Position numbers and translations under genes: made by a program
Notes under the pieces: model-generated
The model's database searches: none
What the model was told of the DNA's origin: nothing
Seen by the model: only the letters and a program-made list of their open reading frames with translations
Shown here: positions 50,573 through 62,347 of the stretch, one piece after another
Position numbering within the stretch: position 1 is the first letter of the stretch
Layout: the number at the start of each line of letters is the position of its first letter
Assembly: GCF_000972845.2 (NCBI RefSeq)
Contig: NC_040032.1
Coordinates: forward strand, 1,631,073 to 1,695,072
DNA length: 64,000 nucleotides
From: Larimichthys crocea
Lineage: Eukaryota; Chordata; Actinopteri; Sciaenidae
Direction: 5' to 3'

Positions 50573-53500
50573 GAACATTTTTCTTTGTTTGCTGAAGATG
50601 AGCCACTGCCGATCCCAGCACAACGCAGCCGATTAGATTTGTGTCCGACTTGGTCCCGACTCATTCTGACGTCATGCATAACATAAACAACGGGATCCTC
50701 TTCCATTTATAAGTGATATTGGGGCTGACCACAGCGTTAATTTCGGTGGTCAACTGAAACCGACAGTGTTCCTCTCATGATGCCTGACACAGATAATTTG
50801 ATGATTGTTAAGAGCTCTGACTGAAAGTTCTGCACAAAGGTGTTGTTTTTTTGTGTCTCTCTTTTGAACAGATGAACCCAACGGAAGACCACTTCACACT
50901 CTGTTTGAACAGCTTTTTCAACCCTCAAACTAAACAAGACTCCATTGTGGGGCCTCCAGCTTCCATGTTTTGGAATCAACTGAAAATATTGTCTTAGCCT
51001 TGTGCTGACCATAAAGAATAATCAGAAAGGTACTGTGTCTTTTGATTATACATTTGGAGCGGTGAGTTTTGTTCAGTGTCATTACCAAAACATTTGACTG
51101 CTGTTAGTGCTGTTCACTCAACAAAATGTAAATGTTAGGTCTATAAAGGATATCACATGAAATACTTCATAATACTGTCTCTATCTCCTCTGTTGACTCT
51201 TTACAGAGTGTGCTGAAACTACATGACTCTGGGACTCATAGACAACCTTGACAAGCTGTATGTGAGTACACACCAGTGTGTGTGTGGTGAACTTCATATT
51301 AAAGCTGTTGTGTGTAGGATTTGAACATTTGGATAGCGTCACTAGGACACTGCCTTTTGTTTTTGTCACAGTATGTAAAGCAGTAAATTAACTCTGACTC
51401 ATTAACCTGATGGAAATCTTCCTTCTCTTCTCAAGTGTCATGTATAAACCTGGTACAGTGATCAGCCATGACCCAGAAACCTTCTCTAAAATGCAATGAG
51501 GCTGCAGTCATTGGGAGTCGACCCACAAACAAGTAACTGTGCTTCATATTTAGAGAAATTGCTGTAATGATACAGGGACTTGATGAGGACTTTTTAAAAC
51601 TTGAGTTTCCCTCAATGACAATAAAAAGGATGAATAGCGCAGGCGTGATGTCACCCATTGGGTTTTGGAACTCAAAACATGTGGTGCTGGCCAGTACCAT
51701 GTTGGCTGTCCTGGCCAGAATTGCATTGGCAGTAACTCAAAACCTGAAGCAAAGAGCTGAGTAAATCTGAGTTTGATAAAAGTAAGAACAGGAACGTGGA
51801 AGTAAAAGTAAACTTCAAACCACAAACCTATGTCTACGTTCCCCAAACCAACTATCAGGTGAGCTGATCCATCAAAAGTGCCTGGTTTGTAAAGGGACTA
51901 GTTTTTCTGCTCAGGGTTCAGACTCACAAATCACAAACTACAGAATGAAGAGAGTTACAGACACAACGTGGTGATTTTAGTCATGATGTAGGTTTGGAGA
52001 AAAGAAATGAATCACATGTTTAGTCTGGTTGTCTTCTCAGGTTTGTGTCCAGGCTGACTGTGCTTTCATTCCTGACTGATGCTTGGTCCTGATCCAGATG
52101 TCGTGTGTGAGAATCCTTCGCTTTCACAGCAATGTCTCCTGAAAGGATTAGCTCAGTTCTCCCAGCAGATTTTCTGCAACTGTATCTAATATATTTAAAT
52201 CATTATAGCTGTTATGTTTTTATGTCTTAGGTACAGCAGGACATAAAGGTGTTTTTTCTCAGAAAATGAGGGGTGTAGAACCTAAAAAGTACACTCTCAT
52301 GCTACCTAAATCAGAAATTAAGGATTATTAATTAATCTATTAATGTCAGTTAGGCTCTTTATATATTCTAAAGTTTGGCATGGGCTCGTTTTATTTTCTT
52401 ACATGCGTGGCGCTGAATATGAACAGTTTGCACTTTAACAAAATAAAGTAAAATAAAGTCAGAACTTTGTATTTAAGATAATTTAGGCTGTCATCAGTAT
52501 TCGTAAATATACAGCATAATGTTGAGGGTTTTTTTTTTCAATGGGTTACCTCTGTAAAATATCTCCACCATAAACATGCTGTTTAACATTATTCGAGTTG
52601 ATAACTCCTTATGTTACTGTGCACGCAATAATATAAAATATAGTGAGAATATGGATGATTAGCATAAATCGGACTGGGTGCTGTAGTTTTATCACAAAGG
52701 TTAGATTCAGAGAAGTAGGTAATGTTAGTGTTAACATGATTACATATCAGACCAAATAATCAGGAGTGAAAGAGTTCAAATAAGAGTTAAATGTAGTTTT
52801 AATTTGATGGATCAGCTAGAGGGTGGTAAAAGAAAAGTCAGAGTTAAAGTAGCTACAAATCCAGTGTAGTGTGTCCAGCTCTCATAAGGGGATCACAGAC
52901 TTTGAAGTCTCGACATTCAGCTTTAGATTCAGTGACCAGCTCGGCACGCCTGAGTTTCACTTTTTCATACCCTTTTCTCCTTAGCTGCATCTTTTCATCT
53001 ATTTCTTTTTTTTTTATTGTTTCTTCACTTTTGGACATTAAGAATACAAAGAGAAAGTGTCACAGTTACGAATATGACATTCCAACAAAATACAGTACAT
53101 TCATCTCTATGTGAATGGTTCTAAAATCCAAATGTTCCGGTCTGAAAGTGAATGAAATGAGAATAAAAAGGACTGCATGCTGAAGTCCAGTGCTACTTTT
53201 GAATGAATCGTCCTATCAACCTATTATTATATTTCTCTCTGGATAGGGCTGATAAACTGAACCCTCGTCCCTCAGTGTCTGATCAGGTTCTGCTGCCTTT
53301 CAGTCCTCTCGTCTTTGCTAAGTGAGGAAAACTGATCTGTGCCCTGCATTCATTCATGACACATCTCACATTACACGCTCATGGTTCCACTTATCAGTTT
53401 CTCCTCCTCTCTTTCTCTTTGATAAACAAATAAACTCACATGGAGAGCTTTTAAAAACACCGAATAAGAATAGCAGTCAGCATCTCATGAACGGGACTTT

Positions 53501-54072
53501 ACATCTTTAAATGTATAGTGACCTGCAGTGTGTCGAGGTCACAGTGGGAAAAACAGACCACTGCTTTGAGTTGCCAGATTTCTAAATCTATTTTAATCCT
53601 AATCCCATCAGTAGAGTTTACTGTGCTCTCTTGTCCTCATGTGACCTCTGAAATTATAATCTGGAGCCTCATCTAAAATGACTAGAAACAGATAGAAATA
53701 GTCTATCTTACTGTAACCAAATAAACAAACGTTTGTGCAGAGTTTATACCCACACAGTTTGAAAGTTACAACATGCAAATGGCAAAGACAATCTAAGAAG
53801 ATACAAACCCTTTTTAATTCCTTGTTTATCCAGCACAAGGCTAGCTTAAACAATGTCTATCTGCACTTTCCCTTACTTTTGTCATCCAACATTACACTTG
53901 AAGAAACGACTCTCGTTACTCTGACTCTGATGACTTTGTCAGGGTTTAGATGTAAATTACTTTAACTGTTAACTGCTGAATATGGAGATTTAAGTGCAGA
54001 TTAACATGAAATGCCTGTGTGGAGGAATGTTCATGTCAAGACCCTGGATGTCAGTTATTAGTTAATGTGCAG

Positions 54073-54075
54073 GTA

Positions 54076-54131
<56 letters not shown>
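54073..54131. repeat. (TG)n microsatellite upstream of vsig10l2
   Basis: About 28 TG units lie some 360 bp upstream of the vsig10l2 start codon. Confidence 0.95.
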
Positions 54132-54132
<1 letters not shown>

Positions 54133-54478
54133 AAGGCTAACCTGTTCACCCATGCATCTGTCTTGTATAATATATGAGCTCAGTATCACTGTGTTATTCT
54201 AACCCTGCAAGAGAAAGAAAGAGGGATAGAGGGATAGAGAGAAAGGAAAAACAAATGAATAATTCAGCCCAAATCAGTTTGGTGGCCCTCCATCCCTTCC
54301 TACTCTCAGTCTAATGAAGTCAGTGCCCACAACTGGATTCTCTAAGAAACTTCTGGATCGCAGAGAGGAAGACAAGACCTCAGGCATCTGAGGGAAGCTG
54401 ACAACAGGCAGTTTTGTGGTTTAAAAGCTTCATCTCTACTGCATTTTTTGGAGAAAAGTGGTTGTTGGACTCGGGATC

Positions 54479-54508
54479 ATGATGATACCATGGTGGCCAA
54501 ATTTCTAG
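54479..54508 (+). promoter_or_regulatory. vsig10l2: Upstream ORF overlapping the vsig10l2 start codon
   Basis: ATG ATG at 54479 opens a nine-codon frame (MMIPWWPNF) ending at TAG 54506-54508. It is out of frame with the main start at 54490 and overlaps it. The main ATG has the stronger context (ACCATGG). Confidence 0.6.
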
Positions 54509-57500
54509 GGCTGGCTTTTCTATTTCTACCAATCAGCCTGGTCACCTCTGCGCCACATGGTAAGTCCAATGTTTGTAGAATAATTGACACATATCTGAGT
54601 TAAAAACTAGATTTCTGCATCACATGATATGAATGGTTGATGAATACAGTAAAAACTGCTCATGGGGTGGGCAAAAAATCTTCATTCATTGATCCACTTG
54701 CAGTAGACTCTGTTGTAATTCTGTTGTACAAAATTCAGATTTGTAGCATAGCAAGACAGAAAATCTATATTTGATAATGAAGTTTCATGACAACATATCA
54801 GCAATTATATATAAATTCTTTATTTATATACGTTACATAGGTAACACTTAACATACATTTTAAAAAAAAGTTTGAGATAGATCATTTAAATTTGTGACCA
54901 CAATATTTACAGAATGAGGAATTTTACAGTTGAAGTCAAAGTTGAATTGTGAGTGTTGTTTGGTGGTGATTCATTGTTTGGCTTCATTTTTAGGTAAATT
55001 ATAAATAAATGAATTTTCAGTTTGATCTTGTACACCATACACACCATACATGTATATATATTGACATAATATGACATGATCTTTGAGAAGGGAACAGAAT
55101 TAAAGAAGCCAAAAATGGTTGATGCTTTGAATGTGACTGGAAATATAATTTGACTAATCAAGTTATCTGTTTTGGAATCCCTTGTCAAACTATTACAGTG
55201 TCTCTGAAACTTACAGTGTAATCAATCCTGTAACTGAACACTAGCAGGGCACTCAACACCACGTCTCCTTTTCCTTCACACACACACATAAATTTGCGTG
55301 CATGACTGTATTTCCTCTCTCTCCTCCAGTGGTGGAGATAAAAAAAAACTGGGAGGTGGTGTACCAGGACTCCTATGTGTATGGCGTGGTGAACAAAGCA
55401 GTGATCCTGGAGTGCGGTCCCACCTTACCTGACATGTATATATGGAGTTTCACCAAGCCCGGTACTGATGCTATAAAAGCTGTGGTGTATAATTTGGGGA
55501 AAGGAACAAGGATCCAAAAGCTGGCAGAGACGCTTGGGCAGCTGTCAATCATCTCGAACAGTGCAGCTGTGAGCATCTCGAAACTGGCTGTGGCTGCACA
55601 TGGCCTGTTCACCTGCCAGGCCTTCTATGACATAGACAAAGAGCCCAAAGTTTACTACTACTATGTGCACCTCAATGTCCAAGGTAAGACTTCCTACACT
55701 CACCTGACCTTCCTCAGCCAGGAGCGTAGTTATTATTTCTACTCAAACACAACTCAACACAAGCACTCACCCTAACCCCAACCTCAACCCTAGGAAATCA
55801 AAGTGTAAAACAGGCTTGGACAAACACTTAATAACACTTGTATATTGAATATTTGCTTTAGAGACAGTAAACATATGTACGTGTGACTCTGTCCTGTGTA
55901 CAGTTCCAGTCAGTACGCCTACCCTCATAATGAGTGATGAGGAACCAGTGGAAGGAACTACAATGCGGATGGACTGCCTTCTGGAAAATGGGACTGGGCC
56001 CATCCAGTATGTATGGAAACATCAACCCCGTAACGGAAACATCTCAGACATTGCACGCGGCAATGCCAGTTTTATCAACATAATCAACGTAAACCGCAAC
56101 CACACCGGCTGGTACCGCTGTATGGCCAGAAATCCTGTCAGCAGTGAAACTTCTAACCGGGTATTGTTGGAGACCATCTGTGAGTATTTGGAGTAGGATG
56201 TGGGTTTTCTAATTTAATAAAATCTTTTTTTATGACACTACAGGTATTTTTTCAACTTGTCAAATTAAAAAATATATACGCCCTGAAATGTCTTTTAAAA
56301 CCATAGCAACAAATTAAGGATACACTCCACTTTGATATATTTTTCTTTATTTTTTTTGGGGGGGGGGGGGTTTTTTTTTTTTTTTGTTTGGGGGGGGGGG
56401 GTATTTCATTTGTATGTAATCAATACATTATGAGGTCATGTATCTTCAACTTTTGCTACACTAACATCTAACATGTCTTGAATGATGAGTTAAACACAAG
56501 TCACACTCTTTTCCTTGGTTCAACATTTTTGCAGCACATGGACACAATTCACATTCACAATCCATCCAACAACAAACAGGAGAGGGTTTTAATTGATGAA
56601 AGGGGGTGCTAATGATGTGGGTTTGACCAGCTGATCTCTTATGGATGATGTGACAATAATTTTAATTGTTGCAGTGTAGAAATGAAGCAGCGGGTGTCTC
56701 ACTCTAAATAAATTAACACAAGGTTGCTCAGCTGCGTATGCAAATTGTCCTTCAAATTGTAATTGTAAGTGTGTGTTCTTTCTCCTCAGTTGGCCCGGAC
56801 ATTCCTCAGATAGATGTGTCCCCGTACAGTTTGACAGAGCGGGGTTATTCAGCCCTAGAGAGAGAGACTGTTTCTTTATTGTGTCAAGCCCAGTCATACC
56901 CACTGAGTCAGTACGTCTGGTTCTACAATAACTCCAAAGTCGACACCGGCCCACAGTACACCATCACCAGGGCCCTCCGCATGCACACTGGCGACTACTC
57001 CTGCTTGGCGCACAACACCTTCCGCAACACCCGCTCCAAAAAAACCATCAGCCTGACTGTCTACTGTGAGTCTGACCTCTGACCTAGGACCATGCCAACA
57101 GTCCTCCTACTCCTCTGTGAAGCTCTCTACTCAGTTTGAACCTGTGTTCCACTGTCTTGGTGCTGCAAATGGCAAGGAGTGTAAAAGACTGAGATGTGAT
57201 TAAGTCATCCAGATTTAACATCTCCTTTAATCTCCTACTAAAATACAGCTCTCTGATCATTTCTCTTTCAATGAAACCTCTTTCTGTTTTCGTGTAGAAA
57301 CCTCCTTTTGCCTCCTCTCTTTTAAACTCCATTCAGTACATCAACTCTCATATTTCCAGATCCTTATACTCCCTGAAACTTCAATACAGACCCAAAAGCT
57401 TGCAAATGCACAGGAAATCATACACTTACACACCAACACACACACACACACATCACAGGAGAGGGTGGAAGTGCTGCAGACCTAATCTCCTGTTCGGGGG

Positions 57501-60500
57501 CCATCTGGAAGTTGTTGGGACTCTCTTGCAGGTACCTCGCTGTGATGTCACAGCCATGGCAAGTGTTGATTGGCTAGAAGGCCGGGTGCTTGTCATTCTG
57601 ATCTCCTGTTTGGTTTTGCTGAGTTTATGCATTTCTGCTAAGTCACTCAGATCATGTGTCTGATCCAAAACAATACATCACCTAAGAGAGCTAGAGACAT
57701 CGTTCACATTAGAAAAGACAGGCTTTGCAGTACTGACTTGACAGTATATGTTCATTATACAGATATTCTTTGGAAGGCAGATTTCTTCTTCTGTAATTTT
57801 GGAAGATGATTCATATCCTGAACACTTTCTTTGGCTCTGATGACATCATGTAACCCCACTTTACACATTACTGCCAAGTTACGCTGTATTTTATCCCCCA
57901 CAGACCCACCCGATGGCCACCCCTCCTGTTCTGTTGAACCGGCTCTCAATCACACCTCTCTGAGACTGCTCTGCTCCTGGTCCGGTGGATACCCGGCCCC
58001 CTCTCTCCACTGGACCGGAAACCTGAAACAAGTGGCACATGACGAGGCCAACACAGGACAGCAAACAAAACCACTGACCACTGCCATCTTATTGTCGTCT
58101 GAAAGCCTGACATCCAACGACAACTCGTTTACATGCATGGGCTCGCACGTTGCACTCAAACAATCAACAGAGTGCAGCACACGAGCATGTAAGAAACAGA
58201 GAGTGAAACAGAACTCACCATTCTCCTTTCATTTCTCTCACATCTCACTTAAAACCTCTTCTGCTCCACCAGATGTCCCCCCTGCAGAGCCAGAGTGTTT
58301 TGCCTATGTGACAACAAGCAAACAGTATCTGATGCTGTCCTGCTCCTGGGACGGAGGAGCCCCAAAAGCTTTGGTGTGGTGGGAGGGTCCAGGTGGCCAG
58401 GGAAAAGGCGGGGAAGAAAACTCCAACATCTTGATCCTTCGCTACGGCACCGCCCGCGGCGGGAATCCCTACATCTGCCATGCTAAGCACCCACTGTTGG
58501 TCCAAACTAAGACCTGCAGGCTCACATTAGGTCAGTACACATTGTCAGACCCACCTTAAACAAATATCAGATATGATTTGTTAAATAATTCATTTAAATA
58601 TTGTTACCTGCAGAGGCTCCTATATTGCTGACACAGCGCAAAATTGTGTCTGTATACGAGGGGAGTGATGTCCAGCTCACCTGTAACCTGAGATCCAACT
58701 ACCTCCCTGCCAGTGATATCACCTGGTTTAACAATCATGGTGTAGATGTCCGAGGCACCTCGAAGTACACACTGATGCGAACATCTTCATGGGCCAATCT
58801 GACTGTGAGAGACACACATGAGACTCAAGACAGTGGCGAGTACAGGTGCACCACTTCCAACGCTGTGGGAGGAACTGAAATCAATGTCACGTTAGTAGTC
58901 AAAAGTAAGAGATTTTTTGATAGCATTTTGTCTTTTTAAAGCTTTTCAAAGGAATAGTTCAACATTATCGGAAACACTCTTAATTACTATATTGCCAAGA
59001 GTAAGATTCATACCACTGCAGCCAGTAGGCAATTAGCTTACCTTAGTATAAAGACTAGAAACAATGGACAACTGCAAATCTGGTGCAGAAAACTAAAATG
59101 TAAAACCTTCAAGTTGTAGTTTTACGGGGGCGTATGTATCAGACTATTTACCGATCAGGAGTGCAGGCTTTCTGAAGTCTTGTAAGGTTACCAATGACAG
59201 TATAGAGAATAGACAGCATACAAAATTGGCCAAGACGTGGATCATCTGCCAACCTGACGCAGGCCGAATGAAGCCTGTGTTCTCAAACAAGCCAAATGTA
59301 ATGCCACCCACCTGCCAGTCAAAGCAGCCACAATGTTAATTATGCATAACTTTAAGCCTTAATATAATTTGAACAAGTGAGGCTTATAGAGGTTTAGTTT
59401 GGTTCTTGGTTGGTTGGGGTATGTTCATGAATTGTCATATACTCTATAGACAGTGCAATACACAAACAGTTGCAGAGTTACAACTACTACCTGTAGGTGG
59501 GTTATCCGGATAAATGTTTCCACATTTCACTCAAAACCATGGCTGTGAAACTCATGGTGGCTCTGGAGGAAAAGTGGGATCACCAAAGTTGTTAGGATTA
59601 AATTCCTTCGGAATTTCATGCAATCCATCCACTAGTTGTGAAATATTTCAATCTGGACAAAAGTGGTGAATCCATCAACTGACTGATTTGTCTCTTTATC
59701 AGGACATCCCATGCCACCGAATGCCACCCTAGTCAAAGTAATGTACAACAGCCAACATCGTAATGAGGTGGAGCTGGAGTGGGAGATGGAAACCAAAGAA
59801 GAAGGAGGTTGGACAGGTTTCATCCTGGAGCACATCTGGGTGTCAGAGCGACCAGAAAGGAGAGACAGCAGAAATGATTCAAAGGAGGAGAAGAGGATTA
59901 CTCCACCAGTCTGGTACCGTAACATCATCCAGGACCCAGAAATCAGGCATCATACAGTTGGAAGACTGACGCCCACTGCTACCTACCAGTTCCGCATCAT
60001 ACCTGTCAACCACCGCACCCTTGGACACCCTTCTGCAACAAAGACTCCAGGTATAACAAGTGAACAGAGTGAAGAAAGTGTGGTGAGATATGAAACTTTT
60101 GTCAGAGAACATAACAAAGTCAGGGGCCAGTCAAAGTTAGGGATGTCTTAACAAACACAATGTTAATAAATGGACAGAGGCAGAAGAAGCAAGTAATAAT
60201 TTTAAAAGGTGACAGGTGAGTTAGGTGATTATTCACAACATTGTTGATGCTGGTGTCTTGCTGTTTCAATGACAGTCTAACATTTTTGTTTCTCTTTTTT
60301 TGTTATCCACTTAGGTGAAAGACTCAAACAAAAACACATACACACAGCTACACACACATCTCACAGCTTCACACCTTCCGCTCACTTCCTCTTTACCTAG
60401 TTCACTCCTTACCTTCCTTCCTTCCTGGCCCTGTGTGCTTCTTATAAATCCTTTGTGTTAATTGCACCATGTAAAGTAGGGTTTGACTGCTCATACTAAG

Positions 60501-62347
60501 CCAGGTGATTGTTTAGGGTGTAGAAAGGGTTGTAGGTCAGGTGTCAGGGTTGGATAGGCCAGTGGTTTTCAACCAATGAACTGTCAATGCATCAGTTAAT
60601 CCACACTTGCTCTCACTTCAACAGGGGTTACTTTAAAGCAAGCATATGTAACTTTTGCTGCAGTTTAGAAGTGACAGTTAAAGGGTAATGGTAAATGCAA
60701 AAACCAAGTGCAGCAAAGTCAGCGATCTGACTCACCAACATGCACCTGAAATATGCTAACATTAGCCATTACTGGTCTTACCAGACCAAGTAAGGCTGCA
60801 GCAGCAAAACAATGGAGCATTTTGAACTGGGCAAAGATGCATTTTGTTGATTACTTTGTCCTAATTCTTGTATTCTCGCTGTTTATAGTGAAGCTAACCT
60901 ACCTGAATAGTCATGAATTTGGTTAATTTCACGGTACACGGTGACATGGGTTGAAAACCACTTGAGAGAGGTGAAAAATTAACTGTCTGTGTCAGAGGTG
61001 TACTATTTTGCAATGTGTAACTGTGATGTGTTGCAGCGGAACCACGGAACAGCATGTACCCTGCTGTGATTGGAGCAGCTATAGGCGGGATGCTCTTTGC
61101 AGCCATCCTTACACTGCTACTGCTCGTGTTCATAATCCGCAACCGCAACAACAATCCTAGTAAGTATCTATTTATCTTTCTATCTATCTTGTGAGCCCCG
61201 TACACAAATACCAACATCCAAATTACTTCTAAAATAAAGCTTTAGTCCCGTTAGGTTTCAATAATGTTCCATGTTTTTCTCCAGGGCTACATGACATGCT
61301 GTTTGGTTTGTGAGTATTTGTCTTTCTCTCTCCAGTTTGTAATGATGACAGCCAGCTCTGTATAAAGACATGCCATTAAATTCTTCTTCTGGTGTGTTCA
61401 GGGAGCACAGCCAGTCGAGGGAAAACATCAACCTCCCAGAGGATGAAGTCGTAGGCGCGTCAGAGGGAGGAATAGAGGAGATCGTTGGATCAGCCAGTGC
61501 AGGCGAGACAAACACGCAACAAACACATTCATGCAAACCTAAAGCTGGACTCTACATATCAGGGTTACCACACATATGTGACATGTGACAGCTGGAACAC
61601 ACAGCTCACACACTCTTTACCATTATTATTACTATTTTTTTTATTGCTCTGCAATGCATTCACACAGTTCAAATGCTTATTATCATTAGTGTGGTTGCTA
61701 CTTCAGCAGCATTCAAACTATAGTTATTTGAATCTTTATTGGTGTTAATGCTGGAACACGGAACTGACTGAAATGAGCTAATTACTGCAGTTTGTCACAC
61801 ACAAAGGCAGGAGGGAGTAATTTGCATCATGATAAGTGCTACTACACTGCTTGACTAATGAGGACATGTCAAATGTCCTCACAATTACGATACGTCCTCA
61901 AAAAGTCAGCAAGTATTCTGATGAAATGTCCTCATATACAGGTGGAACCAACACACACACAAACACACACATCACAACTATCACAGTTGGAGCTGAGTAT
62001 GCAACTTTCAGTTGAAGTATATAGCAGACGTATGAGTGGAATCTTGAAGCTTTTAGTGCACATCCAAACTTCAGCAAAGTAGGATACATTTTGTCCATGT
62101 GTTATGTGTGGTTTGTTTTAACCCTCTGCAATATCACCTAAAAACTTGTACTGCTTGTCTACCTGATGCTGAACCCTGATTCTGTTTTTTTTTTACAGGT
62201 CCCACGATGGCTTTACCCCGGGCATCTTCACCTCTCACCACGTCACCCACGAGTGCCACCCCCACCACCACCAGCCAAGCCCCTCCCCCTGGAGACGATA
62301 ATGAGCCTGTCAACGTCACCATCACTGTCAAGGCCACAGGCTCATAG
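54490..62347 (+). CDS. vsig10l2: Six-Ig plus FN3 transmembrane protein, VSIG10-like family
   Basis: Exons: 54490-54559, 55330-55683, 55904-56179, 56790-57065, 57904-58188, 58273-58530, 58614-58904, 59703-60050, 61037-61159, 61285-61309, 61402-61496, 62199-62347. All phases agree and give 849 residues. Residues 1-22 are a signal peptide (LGLAFLFLPISLVTSA). Six Ig modules follow, one per exon (about 24-604), with cysteine/tyrosine marks such as WYRCMARNP, DYSCLAHNTF and GEYRCTTSNAVGG. Ig4 and Ig5 share an unusual LLCSWSGGYPAP / LSCSWDGGAPKA strand. An FN3 domain (604-720, ending TYQFRIIPVN) precedes the TM segment (about 727-753). The cytoplasmic tail ends NVTITVKATGS. Architecture and CSW-GG motifs suggest VSIG10L2; VSIG10 or VSIG10L are alternatives. 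The exon 11 donor (GTGCAG at 61497) is weak; unspliced, the frame stops at 61588 with GLPHICDM. Likely a cell-surface adhesion or recognition protein; ligand unknown. Confidence 0.8.
56352..56401. repeat. Alternating long G and T homopolymers
   Basis: T run, G13, T15, GTTT, G12 in order, in vsig10l2 intron 3. Confidence 0.9.
58940..59110. repeat. Dispersed repeat in vsig10l2 intron 7
   Basis: AAAGGAATAGTTCAACATTA, TTAGCTTACCTTAGTATAAA and GACTAGAAACA match a familiar teleost repeat. An inverted relative (GGACAGAGCCAGGCTACCTG, TTTGTGCTAAGC) is at about 33885-33955. Confidence 0.55.
59510..59690. repeat. Third copy of the 'CATGGTGGC' dispersed repeat, beside a vsig10l2 acceptor
   Basis: TTTCACTCAAAACCATGGCT, AACTCATGGTGGCTCTGGAG and GATCACCAAAGTTGTTAGGA link it to 6325-6725. 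It ends about 13 nt before the exon 8 acceptor at 59703, so the repeat may supply the branch point. Confidence 0.6.

Larger units (their letters stand above)
48276..54470. other. Intergenic interval nectin1 to vsig10l2
   Basis: About 6.2 kb of AT-rich sequence contains dispersed repeats, a (TG)n run at 54073-54131 and scattered small ORFs with no recognisable domain. The only coding-like candidate is the short open segment at 50501-50572, listed separately. Confidence 0.6.

Noticed and set aside
50737..51012. 91-codon minus ORF between nectin1 and vsig10l2
   Set aside because: No domain or homology could be recognised, and it lies in AT-rich intergenic sequence.
51550..51846. Overlapping 65-98 codon ORFs on both strands
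   Set aside because: No domain is visible; overlap on both strands with AT-rich repeat-like sequence suggests chance.
52853..53038. 61-codon minus ORF rich in K, E and R
   Set aside because: It has a charged composition but no recognisable domain, no clear splice context and no partner exon; chance is likely.
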